NCBI GenBank assembly: GCA_017616575.1
Contig: JAFZXW010000195.1
Span: 1-9,381, forward strand
Origin: Candidatus Methanomethylophilaceae archaeon
GTDB taxonomy: Archaea; Thermoplasmatota; Thermoplasmata; Methanomassiliicoccales; Methanomethylophilaceae
Length of the DNA stretch: 9,381 nt
Direction of reading: 5' to 3'
Part shown: one piece after another, positions 1 through 6,024 of the stretch
Numbering within the stretch: position 1 is the first letter of the stretch
How the letters are laid out: the number at the start of each line of letters is the position of its first letter
Made by a program: the position numbers and the translations under genes
Notes under the pieces: model-generated
Told to the model about the DNA's origin: nothing
The model's database searches: none
Seen by the model: only the letters and a program-made list of their open reading frames with translations

Positions 1-278
1 CTCACACCGAAATACGCCGCTTGAACCACGGCGTTCTGCTCGGCATGGACGCCTCTGCAAAGCTCATGACGGGTGCCGGATGGGACATGGAGCTGCTCCC
101 TTATGCATCCGAGTTCCTCGCAATGACGAGTTCCCTTGGGGGATCCGTTATAACCGGTGGAAAGCACCCTCTTGTCCTTGACGATGACCGCCCCGACCTT
201 CCTTCTGACGCAAGTGGACCTGGTCGAGACCAGCATGGCCATCTCCATGAAGTACTCGTCGTTGCTGGGCCTGTTCAT
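1..278 (-). CDS. dCMP deaminase (deoxycytidylate deaminase), N-terminal part, cut by window edge
   Basis: Reading from the ATG at 278 leftwards gives 92 codons with no stop before the window edge. The start [15 protein letters not shown] is followed by [21 protein letters not shown] (split here only for reading: [11 protein letters not shown], residues 25-35, and TGYNG, 41-45). A Cys/His-rich segment (H52, C53, C58, H71, C74) leads to the HAEQNAV motif at 78-84. In the cytidine/deoxycytidylate deaminase family the His and Glu of HAE are the zinc ligand and the catalytic proton shuttle; the PCxxC motif that completes the zinc site would lie beyond base 1. The enzyme deaminates dCMP to dUMP for dTMP synthesis. 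The extra Cys/His residues before HAE are typical of dCMP deaminases of the ComEB/T4 type. A TATA-like stretch about 25 bases upstream suggests a leaderless mRNA. The gene is divergent from the signal peptidase gene. Confidence 0.9.
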   Translation of the reverse strand, partial: MNRPSNDEYFMEMAMLVSTRSTCVRRKVGAVIVKDKRVLSTGYNGSPKGTRHCEELGCIREQLHVPSGTRHELCRGVHAEQNAVVQAAYFGV

Positions 279-343
279 AAGCCGTGATTATCAATACAAT
301 ATATTATATGAGCCTAAGAAACACATGAATATGGGCAGAACGT
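279..343. promoter_or_regulatory. Shared divergent promoter region (dCMP deaminase / signal peptidase)
   Basis: This short intergenic stretch has one AT-rich core at about 291-309 (ATACAATATATTATATG). It reads as a TATA box on both strands. On the minus strand the core is about 25 bases from the deaminase ATG at 278, so that mRNA is probably leaderless. On the plus strand it would start RNA near 330, shortly before the signal peptidase start. No strong Shine-Dalgarno site is visible for either gene. The promoter call is from sequence only. Confidence 0.5.
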
Positions 344-1180
344 TTGACGGTTGTGAATTCCGAAAACAAAAAGATGCTCATAGTCATCGTGGCCGTCATC
401 GCCGTCATGGCTGGAGGATACGTCGCGCTTATCGCCTACACCGGGATGAACGTCCCGTTCAGCGTGGTGATGTCCCAGAGCATGCAGCACGACAACGACA
501 GGTCGCAGATAGGATGCATAGACACCGGCGACATAGTAGTCGTGAAGGCGAAAGACAAGGCTACTGTTCAAAGCTATGTCGAGGGGACCCAGACAGGGTA
601 CTCCACTTTCGGAGACTACGGTTCGGTGATAATATACGAACGGAACAGCAGCTCGAATCCGGTCATACACAGGGCGATAGTATGGCTGGAATGGGATTCG
701 GTGAAGCAAAGATGGAGTTCCGAGGACCTTGTCGGATACAAAGGAGATTGGTACTGCAGAGTCACGACAAACGAAGGCGTCATAGAGACGAAGGACCCAA
801 GCAATCTCCAAGGAACCTTGGTATTCCAGGACATCACCCAATCGAAAAAGGACGTCAGCATCTCGCTCACCAGCCTGACGAAACAATCGGGATTCCTGAC
901 CATGGGCGACAATCCTGTGACCAACAACAGCTTCGATCAGACTACCGGAATCATAAACCATCCGATCGGAAAAGACGACATCAGGTCCGTCCCTGTTGCC
1001 GAGCTTCCTTGGTTAGGCGCAGTGAAAATCCTTACTGGAAATAACAGCGCCAACTTGAAATATGTTCCAAACAGCCTGCCGTCTTTGACGATGGTCATCA
1101 TTTTACTGATCGTTACGGTGATTCTGGTGGATTTCGGAATCCAATGGAAGTTTTCCAAGTCAGGAAAAGAGGAAAAGTGA
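344..1180 (+). CDS. Signal peptidase I, archaeal/ER type (S26B)
   Basis: The 278-residue product has an N-terminal membrane anchor (about residues 11-31), then VVMSQSM with Ser46 as the likely nucleophile. GDIV follows at 62-65 and NPVIHRAI with His109 at 105-112. GDNPVTNNSFD at 188-198 is the conserved C-terminal box. A second hydrophobic segment lies near the C-terminus (about 248-266), followed by a Lys-rich tail. Archaeal and ER signal peptidases use a Ser-His pair, not the bacterial Ser-Lys; that fits here. The enzyme removes signal peptides from Sec-exported proteins outside the membrane. The start is uncertain: TTG at 344, GTG at 353 and ATG at 374 are all in frame after a TGA at 326, and GTG 353 seems as likely as 344. 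The segments between the Ser, His and GDN boxes are long, so identity outside the motifs is weak. Confidence 0.82.
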   Translation: MTVVNSENKKMLIVIVAVIAVMAGGYVALIAYTGMNVPFSVVMSQSMQHDNDRSQIGCIDTGDIVVVKAKDKATVQSYVEGTQTGYSTFGDYGSVIIYERNSSSNPVIHRAIVWLEWDSVKQRWSSEDLVGYKGDWYCRVTTNEGVIETKDPSNLQGTLVFQDITQSKKDVSISLTSLTKQSGFLTMGDNPVTNNSFDQTTGIINHPIGKDDIRSVPVAELPWLGAVKILTGNNSANLKYVPNSLPSLTMVIILLIVTVILVDFGIQWKFSKSGKEEK

Positions 1181-1186
1181 GGGAAT

Positions 1187-1216
1187 AGCCCCCCACCCCT
1201 CCATTTCCACTGGAAC
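1187..1216 (-). repeat. Origin recognition box (ORB), left copy of 30-bp perfect inverted repeat
   Basis: Read on the minus strand this begins GTTCCAGTGGAAAT, continues GGAGGGG, and ends in T, six G and CT. It is the exact reverse complement of 2955-2984 over 30 bases. The TTCCAGTGGAA dyad followed by a G-rich string is the known archaeal ORB signature bound by Orc1/Cdc6. The G-rich end points left, away from orc1. The element lies in the gap between the convergent signal peptidase and orc1 genes. Confidence 0.82.
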
Positions 1217-1224
1217 ATGTTCCA
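1211..1224. repeat. 14-bp palindrome abutting the left ORB
   Basis: TGGAACATGTTCCA is a perfect palindrome. Its left half is the end of the ORB dyad, and its right half (GTTCCAAGGGGT, 1219-1230) resembles a second, oppositely oriented partial ORB with its own G-string. Together they could place two Orc1 molecules back to back. This reading is an inference. Confidence 0.45.
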
Positions 1225-1307
1225 AGGGGTATGCTTCTTCTTTGATGGTGAAAAACAGACTGAGAAACGAAGATATGGAAGCAAAATACCCTTCATAAAA
1301 GACTTGA

Positions 1308-2639
1308 TCAAAAGATTTTCAATCGAAATCGAAAGCCGAATATTAATAATAAAACAGAATCAAAGGTCTTGACCTGGATATTCAAAATCCTTCCACTGGA
1401 ACCTCGGCAGATAGTGGTCTGGGTAAGAGGCTTGTAACTGAAAAAGTCTATGAAAGCAGGATCGTTCTTTATCATGTTGACGATTTCCTTAGGAGTGCTG
1501 AGCTCTATCTCCCTTGTACGTCCTGCACGTCCGAAGGATTTCACCCTGGCATGAACGATTCCGAGCATATCCAATTCGGAAATAAGACCTGCAACCCTTC
1601 TCTGAGTAAGAACGGATTGACCGATTATCTCGCAGACGTACTTGTATTTCGTGAATACGTCTCCAGTGGTCATAGGATCGTTTCCTTCCTCATTATTCAA
1701 TATGACACTGAAAAGAACAGTTTTAGATTGAATAGTCAACGTCTTAATGATTTCAGAGACGGCATCCAACTCTATCTTGTTCTTCGCGAAGCGGACATGG
1801 GCGGCAGTGATCTTCTTGTCGCCGTTTCTTTCAGCGATATCGGAAGATATCCTTAACAGATCCAATGCCCTTCTTGCGTCGCCCATCTCTTGAGCGGACA
1901 ATGCGGCACAATAAGGAATGACATCAGGTTCGAGAATTCCTTCATCGAAAGCGAATTTGGCTCTTTCATAAAGGATATCCTGCAGCTGCGTCACATTGTA
2001 AGGCGGGAAGATGATTTTCTCTTCTCCGAGACGGCTTTTAATCTTCGGACTCAGGAATTCCGTGAATTTCGCATTATTAGTGATTCCGATAATCGAAACC
2101 TTGGAATTCTCAAGAACCTCGTTGATAGTCGTCAAGAAATAGAAAATGTCGTCTCCGTTCTTTTGGAATGACCTGTCGATCTCGTCCAAGACTATGACAT
2201 AGATTTTGTCTTGTTTATCGATATATCTCGTTAATTCTGAGAAGATCTTATCGAGGCTCCATCCTGTGAACGGTATCTTCATGCTCGGTTCGACGATGAT
2301 CTGGTTGGACATGTTGTAGAGTATTCCATAAGGGGTGTCGACGACTTCGCAGTTGACATAGATGAATGCGCAGTTCTCTTGTTCCGGGTCTGCTTTTCTA
2401 AGCTCTTTTCCGATGAAATTCATGACCGCCGTCTTACCGGTTCCAGTCTTTCCTATGATGAGAATGTTGGACGGCTTGTCTTTGTTCAGAGAAGGAGCGA
2501 TGATCTCCACCACTTCGTTGATCTTGTCCATTCTATGAGGAAGGTTTTCGGGGATGTATGAAGACTGAAGTATCTTCTTATCCTTCACTATCACGTTTCT
2601 TCTTTGCATATACTGCGTGAAAATGTTGGATTCAGTCAT
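1308..2639 (-). CDS. cdc6: Orc1/Cdc6 replication initiator
   Basis: This 443-residue AAA+ ATPase has Walker A GKTGTGKT at 63-70, Walker B LDEID at 151-155, sensor 1 ITNN at 186-189 and sensor 2 GDARRALDLL at 253-262. A winged-helix domain (about 300-385) has a basic wing, RVKSFGRAGRTREIEL, at 365-380. Archaeal Orc1/Cdc6 binds ORBs through this domain and the AAA+ initiator motif, then melts origin DNA and loads MCM. ORB-like repeats flank and enter this gene, so it is probably the local initiator. The ATG at 2639 has AAAGGG about six bases upstream and a TATA box near 2705. The last 40 or so residues lie beyond the expected end of the winged helix and turn hydrophobic (SVLLLIFGF). This tail overlaps an ORB-like dyad, so it may be a late extension. 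Base composition looks more AT-rich than the genes to the right. Confidence 0.95.
   Translation of the reverse strand: MTESNIFTQYMQRRNVIVKDKKILQSSYIPENLPHRMDKINEVVEIIAPSLNKDKPSNILIIGKTGTGKTAVMNFIGKELRKADPEQENCAFIYVNCEVVDTPYGILYNMSNQIIVEPSMKIPFTGWSLDKIFSELTRYIDKQDKIYVIVLDEIDRSFQKNGDDIFYFLTTINEVLENSKVSIIGITNNAKFTEFLSPKIKSRLGEEKIIFPPYNVTQLQDILYERAKFAFDEGILEPDVIPYCAALSAQEMGDARRALDLLRISSDIAERNGDKKITAAHVRFAKNKIELDAVSEIIKTLTIQSKTVLFSVILNNEEGNDPMTTGDVFTKYKYVCEIIGQSVLTQRRVAGLISELDMLGIVHARVKSFGRAGRTREIELSTPKEIVNMIKNDPAFIDFFSYKPLTQTTICRGSSGRILNIQVKTFDSVLLLIFGFRFRLKIF
1389..1403 (-). repeat. Mini-ORB dyad inside the 3' end of orc1/cdc6
   Basis: On the minus strand it reads GGTTCCAGTGGAAGG, holding the 11-bp dyad TTCCAGTGGAA (1391-1401) that is identical to the core of the two long ORBs. 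It lacks the long G-string. It is coding sequence for GSSGR near residue 415 of Orc1. The match to the core is exact; binding is inferred. Confidence 0.55.
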
Positions 2640-2715
2640 TTTATTCCCTTTACAATGGAAGAACTTTGGTGGAATACCGTTTCCAGTGTATTAGGGACAT
2701 GTTTATAACGCTTTC
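2640..2715 (-). promoter_or_regulatory. orc1/cdc6 promoter with ORB-like half sites
   Basis: On the minus strand TTATAAA (2708-2702) is a good TATA box, which would start RNA near 2680. A partial ORB dyad, CACTGGAAACGG on the minus strand (GTTTCCAGTG on plus, 2679-2688), sits at this start point. A weaker one (TTCCATTGT on minus, about 2653-2663) lies in the leader. Orc1 bound here could block its own transcription. The placement is seen; the autoregulation is inferred. Confidence 0.5.
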
Positions 2716-2803
2716 TTATTTTGATTCCGACGTGTCTTCGCTTTAAAAATAAGTCTTCTTCCATTGGAAATTTTTCGTATCTTCGCAGTTGAGTTATATA
2801 TCA
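2697..2803. other. AT-rich stretch of the origin, candidate DNA unwinding element, with a symmetrical mini-ORB
   Basis: This stretch upstream of orc1 is clearly richer in A and T than the surrounding genes and includes CTTTAAAAATAAG (2741-2753). TTCCATTGGAAA at 2759-2770 is a near-perfect dyad differing from the ORB core at the central bases. Archaeal origins usually place an AT-rich unwinding element between or beside ORBs, which fits this position. No long ORF covers it. Confidence 0.5.
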
Positions 2804-2838
2804 GGTTCACTTATCCTCGATTGCACTTGAGGAGGGTG
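2794..2838 (+). promoter_or_regulatory. TATA box and Shine-Dalgarno site of the 28-aa gene
   Basis: TTATATAT at 2794-2801 is a TATA-like box that would start RNA near 2823. GGAGGGTG at 2831-2838 is a strong Shine-Dalgarno match, six bases before the ATG at 2845. The spacing of TATA box, start point and ribosome site is coherent and is the main reason to believe the short gene. Confidence 0.6.
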
Positions 2839-2844
2839 CGAATA

Positions 2845-2931
2845 ATGAAAGGTTGGCTAGTTCTCGGCGCTTGCGTACTCGGCGTGGCGGCTTTCATCGG
2901 CGTTCTCTGCCTGATCAACGCCATCGTCTGA
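2845..2931 (+). CDS. 28-aa single-span membrane microprotein, unknown function
   Basis: The short frame encodes MKGWLVLGACVLG, then VAAFIGVLCLINAIV, and ends at TGA. Almost the whole chain is hydrophobic, with one Lys at residue 2 and two Cys (10 and 22), so it would form a single transmembrane helix. It has a TATA-like box and one of the best Shine-Dalgarno sites in the window, which short chance frames rarely have. It lies inside the origin region, between the AT-rich stretch and the right-hand ORB. I do not recognise a family. It could act as a small membrane regulator or be a leader-type peptide; no function can be assigned. Confidence 0.6.
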   Translation: MKGWLVLGACVLGVAAFIGVLCLINAIV

Positions 2932-2954
2932 AACAGGGACATTCCTTTTCCACG

Positions 2955-2984
2955 GTTCCAGTGGAAATGGAGGGGTGGGGGGCT
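2955..2984 (+). repeat. Origin recognition box (ORB), right copy of 30-bp perfect inverted repeat
   Basis: It starts GTTCCAGTGGAAAT, runs through GGAGGGG, and ends in T, six G and CT. It is the exact reverse complement of 1187-1216. The G-rich end points right, so the two ORBs face outward from orc1. An extended dyad surrounds the core: TTTCCAC at 2947-2953 pairs with GTGGAAA at 2961-2967. The ORB family and its binding by Orc1/Cdc6 are established in archaea. Confidence 0.82.
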
Positions 2985-3038
2985 TGTCCTCCTACCGCAC
3001 GCCCAATCTTTTTCAATATCTTAGCGGAAAGCCGTCCG

Positions 3039-3332
3039 ATGAACAAGTATCTCGTCCTTTCCGTATCAGTTTTGGCGGTAGCGGCCGTCATCGCCATCTT
3101 CGAAGACAATCCTTTGAGAGATTATGATTACACGGGGATCGTCCACGATGTGAGGCCGACTTCTTCGGGGTATGTATTCATCATCGACACTTCGGTTGGA
3201 GGATGCTTCAAATGTTATTCTTCGAAGGAGGTCTCGGAGCTAGGGCATTACGGGGTTTCAGGGGAGTTCTCCGACGACGGCAGCATATTCTTCACGAGCA
3301 CCGTCAAATGCCTGGACGTTCGCAGGTTATAA
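3039..3332 (+). CDS. Small membrane-anchored protein with OB-like domain, function unknown
   Basis: The 97-residue product begins with a signal anchor (MNKYLVLSVSVLAVAAVIAI, residues 1-20). A compact beta-rich domain (about 30-94) follows, with DYTGIVHDVRPTSSGYVF, GGCFKCYS, YGVSGEFSDDGSIFFTSTV. The alternation of short strands and the GEFSDDGSIFF pattern look like an OB-fold of the nucleic-acid-binding type, but this is pattern recognition, not a proven match. It has three Cys (55, 58 and 91). The reading frame is open further upstream to about 2853, but that part crosses the ORB and is low-complexity; the ATG at 3039 gives a clean anchor and is preferred. No clear Shine-Dalgarno site is seen. 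It ends 25 bases before tiaS and could share its transcript. An extracytoplasmic role is inferred from the anchor. Confidence 0.72.
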   Translation: MNKYLVLSVSVLAVAAVIAIFEDNPLRDYDYTGIVHDVRPTSSGYVFIIDTSVGGCFKCYSSKEVSELGHYGVSGEFSDDGSIFFTSTVKCLDVRRL

Positions 3333-3357
3333 GACAGGTCTTCTTGATTCCAGGTCG

Positions 3358-4680
3358 ATGTTCGTCGCCGTCGATGACACGGATTCGATGAAAGGGAATT
3401 GCACGACCTTCCTTGCCACCGAGATCATACGCGAGTTCTCCGATCTCGACCTTATCGGGAACCCGCGCCTGGTACGTCTCAATCCCGCAGTCCCATGGAA
3501 GACCCGTGGAAACGGAGCCCTCGTCATGAGGTTCGGGAAAGGCATCGGCCCCAAGAGGCTCATCGGGGACATCGACGGGCGTTACGTCTACTGTTACGAC
3601 TCATGCACTTCCTTCGAGCCTGATGCGGAGGAGATGAGAAGGAGGATCATCCCCCACATACAGGACCATCACGAGGACGATTCAGACCCTGGATTGCTGA
3701 TATCCAGGCGCAAGCCGTCCCAGTCGTATTATTGGAGAGGCGTCAGGACCATACTGTCGCGTTCCGACGTGGATCCCGAAATCAAAAGGATAGGCGGCGT
3801 CACCTTCGAGATAGGATGCGGGAGAGGGTTGATCGGCTGCACCTGCGGAATGGCATGGAGGCCGCGCGACAGCACCTTCGAGCTTCTTTCCTACCGTCCG
3901 GCTTCCCGTTGGGGGACCGAGAGGGTGTTTGATCCTTTGACTATCCGCGACGTGGAGCATGGATACCCTTCCACGTTCAACAGCTGGGAGGACCGGGAGG
4001 AGAAGGTGGCCATGGTCCCGGCTACTCCCTGCCCGGTGATGTACGGGTTGAGAGGGGATTCCGAATCAGACCTCATCAAGGCTTCTGCGGAGATAGATAC
4101 GGAGCCGATCGAGAGATGGATGGTCTTCCTGACGAACCAGGGGACGGACGACCATATAATCCATGATCCTTCCATTTTTGTTCCGAACCAGTCCTATTCC
4201 ATTTCCGGGACGGTCTCCTGCACCGCGGAGCATATCCATGGGGGGCACGTGTTCATCAGGATAGCTACGAGGTTCGGTGAGATCGACTGCGCCGCGTACG
4301 AGCCTTCTAAAGAATTCAGGCTCGTCCTGGACTGGCTGGATGTCGGGGACGAGGTGGAGGTCCTAGGGGAGCTCAGGGAGGATCCGAGGACCTTGAACAT
4401 CGAGAAGATCCATGTGGTCAGTACCGTGAAGGAATTTCGGAAGGTCTCCAACCCCGTCTGCCCGGTCTGTTCCAAGACCATGGGCTCCGCCGGAAGCGGC
4501 GCTGGCTTCAGATGCAGAAGATGCCACACACGGGCTTCCCAGCCGGTTCTCGAAGAGAATGTCCGTTGGGTAGTTCCAGGATGGTACGAGCCTCCGACCG
4601 CGGCAAGGAGGCATCTCTCGAAGCCATTGAAAAGGATGGGCGAGACCCAGCCTGTCGAGTTCGTCAATAGCCGTAATTAA
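3358..4680 (+). CDS. tiaS: tRNA(Ile2) 2-agmatinylcytidine synthetase
   Basis: TiaS uses ATP and agmatine to modify C34 of the CAU-anticodon tRNA-Ile, so that it reads AUA and not AUG. The 440-residue protein has the whole archaeal family layout: DDTDSMKGNCTT at 6-17, LNPAVPWKTRGNGA at 41-54, GCGRGLIG at 153-160, TPCPVMYGLRGDS at 223-235 and an OB domain at about 282-355 (GGHVFIRIATRFGEIDCAAYEP). A zinc ribbon with C368, C371, C386 and C389 comes next, then the conserved PGWYEPPTAARRHLSKPL at 407-424. Length is normal for the family. The ATG at 3358 puts FVAVDDTD at the expected N-terminus. It follows the 97-aa gene closely. The stop is TAA. I see nothing missing or odd in it. Confidence 0.96.
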   Translation: MFVAVDDTDSMKGNCTTFLATEIIREFSDLDLIGNPRLVRLNPAVPWKTRGNGALVMRFGKGIGPKRLIGDIDGRYVYCYDSCTSFEPDAEEMRRRIIPHIQDHHEDDSDPGLLISRRKPSQSYYWRGVRTILSRSDVDPEIKRIGGVTFEIGCGRGLIGCTCGMAWRPRDSTFELLSYRPASRWGTERVFDPLTIRDVEHGYPSTFNSWEDREEKVAMVPATPCPVMYGLRGDSESDLIKASAEIDTEPIERWMVFLTNQGTDDHIIHDPSIFVPNQSYSISGTVSCTAEHIHGGHVFIRIATRFGEIDCAAYEPSKEFRLVLDWLDVGDEVEVLGELREDPRTLNIEKIHVVSTVKEFRKVSNPVCPVCSKTMGSAGSGAGFRCRRCHTRASQPVLEENVRWVVPGWYEPPTAARRHLSKPLKRMGETQPVEFVNSRN

Positions 4681-4692
4681 TAATCGACAATG

Positions 4693-4727
4693 TTTTATAG
4701 AGATTGCCTATGGCTCGTCCAGAGGAA
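4693..4727 (+). promoter_or_regulatory. TATA box and Shine-Dalgarno site of the thiolase gene
   Basis: TTTTATAG at 4693-4700 is a TATA-like box that would start RNA near 4720. GAGGAA at 4722-4727 lies six bases before ATG 4734. This supports 4734 over the in-frame TTG 4704 and ATG 4710, which are too close to the TATA box. The gene therefore seems to be transcribed apart from tiaS. Confidence 0.55.
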
Positions 4728-4733
4728 CGTTCC

Positions 4734-5912
4734 ATGGATGAAGTAGTCATATTGAGCGCGACGAGGACTCCCATAGGGAAGTATGGAAAGACCCTTTCCG
4801 GCATCAAGGCCACCGATCTTGGCGCGATGGTCGTCAAGGAGGCCGTTTCCAGGGCTGGCATCCAGTCCGCTGACGTCGAAGAGTGCATTATGGGGAACGT
4901 CATCAGCGCGGGCCTGGGACAGAACCCCGCCAGGCAGGCCGCGGTCGGCGCAGGGCTTCCTGTGGAGATCGGGTCGTTCACCGTCAACGCCGTCTGCGGC
5001 TCCGGAATGAAGGCTTTGATGCTCGCCTCCGACGCGATCAAAGCCGGCCAATATGACGTTCTGGCCGTCGGCGGCATGGAGAACATGTCAGCCGCCCCCT
5101 ATCTCCTCAACGGGGCCAGGTGGGGATACAAGATGAACGACCAGACCATGGTGGACGCTATGGTCCATGACGGCCTCTGGGACATCTTCAACAACCAGCA
5201 TATGGGCTTCACCGGCGAGATCGTCGCCGAGAGGTTCGGCGTCACCAGGGAGGACGCGGACGAGCTGTCCCTCCAGTCCCATCTCAAGGCCGCCGCCGCC
5301 ACCAAGGAGGGAAGGTTCAAGGACGAGATCCTCCCGGTCACCATCCCTTCCAAGAAGGGGGACATAGTCCTGGATTCCGATGAGGGGATAAGGGCCGACT
5401 CCACCATCGAGGCCTTGGCCAAGCTGAAGCCCGTGTTCAAGAAGGACGGGATGGTCACCGCCGGGAACTCCTCCCAGCTCAGCGACGGGGCTTCCGCGCT
5501 CGTCGTGACCTCCAGGAAATGGGCGGAGGAGCATGGATGCAAGCCTCTGGCTATCGTAGAAGCTTACGGCGAGAGGGGGGTGAAGCCCGAGTACATCATG
5601 GAGGCCCCTATACCCACGACCAGGCATGTCCTGAAGAAGGCCGGCATGACCATCGACGACATCGACCTCTTCGAGCACAACGAGGCCTTCGCGACCGCTT
5701 CCTGCGCCGTGAAGAAGGAGCTGAACGTCCCTGACGAGATATTCAACGTCAACGGCGGCGCCGTCGCTCTCGGGCACCCCATAGGCTGCTCCGGGGCCCG
5801 CGTCCTCACCACGCTGCTGTATTCTCTTATCAACCGCAAGAAGGACGTCGGCCTCGCCACCCTCTGCCTCGGAGGAGGGAACGCGGTCACTACGATCATA
5901 CGCCGCTGCTGA
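4734..5912 (+). CDS. Acetyl-CoA C-acetyltransferase (thiolase)
   Basis: Thiolase joins two acetyl-CoA into acetoacetyl-CoA, or the reverse. From ATG 4734 the product is 392 residues, starting MDEVVILSATRTPIGKYG. The catalytic set is complete: Cys88 in NAVCGSGMKAL, Asn316 in EHNEAFA, His348 in GGAVALGHPIGCSG and Cys378 in CLGGGNAV. Length and motif spacing match the classical homotetrameric biosynthetic thiolases common in bacteria. Many archaea instead use a shorter-loop thiolase coupled to HMG-CoA synthase and a DUF35 protein; no such partner lies next to it here. The role could be mevalonate supply or acyl-CoA metabolism. Acquisition from bacteria is possible but unproven; base composition is like its right-hand neighbours. 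Its own promoter and a downstream hairpin suggest a single-gene transcript. Confidence 0.93.
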   Translation: MDEVVILSATRTPIGKYGKTLSGIKATDLGAMVVKEAVSRAGIQSADVEECIMGNVISAGLGQNPARQAAVGAGLPVEIGSFTVNAVCGSGMKALMLASDAIKAGQYDVLAVGGMENMSAAPYLLNGARWGYKMNDQTMVDAMVHDGLWDIFNNQHMGFTGEIVAERFGVTREDADELSLQSHLKAAAATKEGRFKDEILPVTIPSKKGDIVLDSDEGIRADSTIEALAKLKPVFKKDGMVTAGNSSQLSDGASALVVTSRKWAEEHGCKPLAIVEAYGERGVKPEYIMEAPIPTTRHVLKKAGMTIDDIDLFEHNEAFATASCAVKKELNVPDEIFNVNGGAVALGHPIGCSGARVLTTLLYSLINRKKDVGLATLCLGGGNAVTTIIRRC

Positions 5913-5924
5913 GCGGTGAAAACC

Positions 5925-5972
5925 GGCCGTTCCCTTCCTGGGGGCGGCCTTCCCTTTCTTCTTCTATTCGTC
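5925..5972 (+). terminator. Hairpin and pyrimidine tract after the thiolase gene
   Basis: GGCCGTTCCC (5925-5934) can pair with GGGGGCGGCC (5940-5949) through ten base pairs, two of them G-U, around a five-base loop. It is followed by the T/C-rich run TTCCCTTTCTTCTTCTATTC. It starts 12 bases after the thiolase stop. Archaeal termination depends mainly on the T-rich tract, so the hairpin may protect or mark the 3' end. The structure is seen; the function is inferred. Confidence 0.5.
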
Positions 5973-5994
5973 TGCTTTCCGATGCTGGCATCGA

Positions 5995-6003
5995 TGTTAT
6001 TAA
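5995..6003 (+). promoter_or_regulatory. Possible TATA box of the M20 peptidase gene
   Basis: TGTTATTAA lies about 26 bases before ATG 6025. No Shine-Dalgarno site is seen in the stretch before the ATG. The two facts together suggest a leaderless mRNA starting at or next to the ATG. Confidence 0.4.
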
Positions 6004-6024
6004 CGGACGCTCCATTACAGAAGC

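Noticed and set aside
21..287. Plus-strand frame of 88 codons at the left edge
   Set aside because: The opposite strand encodes a clear deaminase with HAEQNAV; the plus frame has no recognisable features.
157..1044. Plus-strand frame of 295 codons overlapping the signal peptidase gene
   Set aside because: Arg/His-rich product without motifs; the other frame carries the signal peptidase Ser/His/GDN boxes and two membrane segments.
1142..1157. GGAA/TTCC pair near the end of the signal peptidase gene resembling an ORB
   Set aside because: The spacing and central bases do not match the dyad, there is no G-string, and it is explained by Lys/Phe codons.
2961..2983. G-rich tract of the ORB as a G-quadruplex
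   Set aside because: There are too few separate runs of three or more G with suitable loops; the tract is explained as the ORB G-string.
5088..5777. Minus-strand open frame of 229 codons inside the thiolase gene
   Set aside because: No motif or ribosome site; arises from codon bias of the thiolase, whose active-site residues are all intact.
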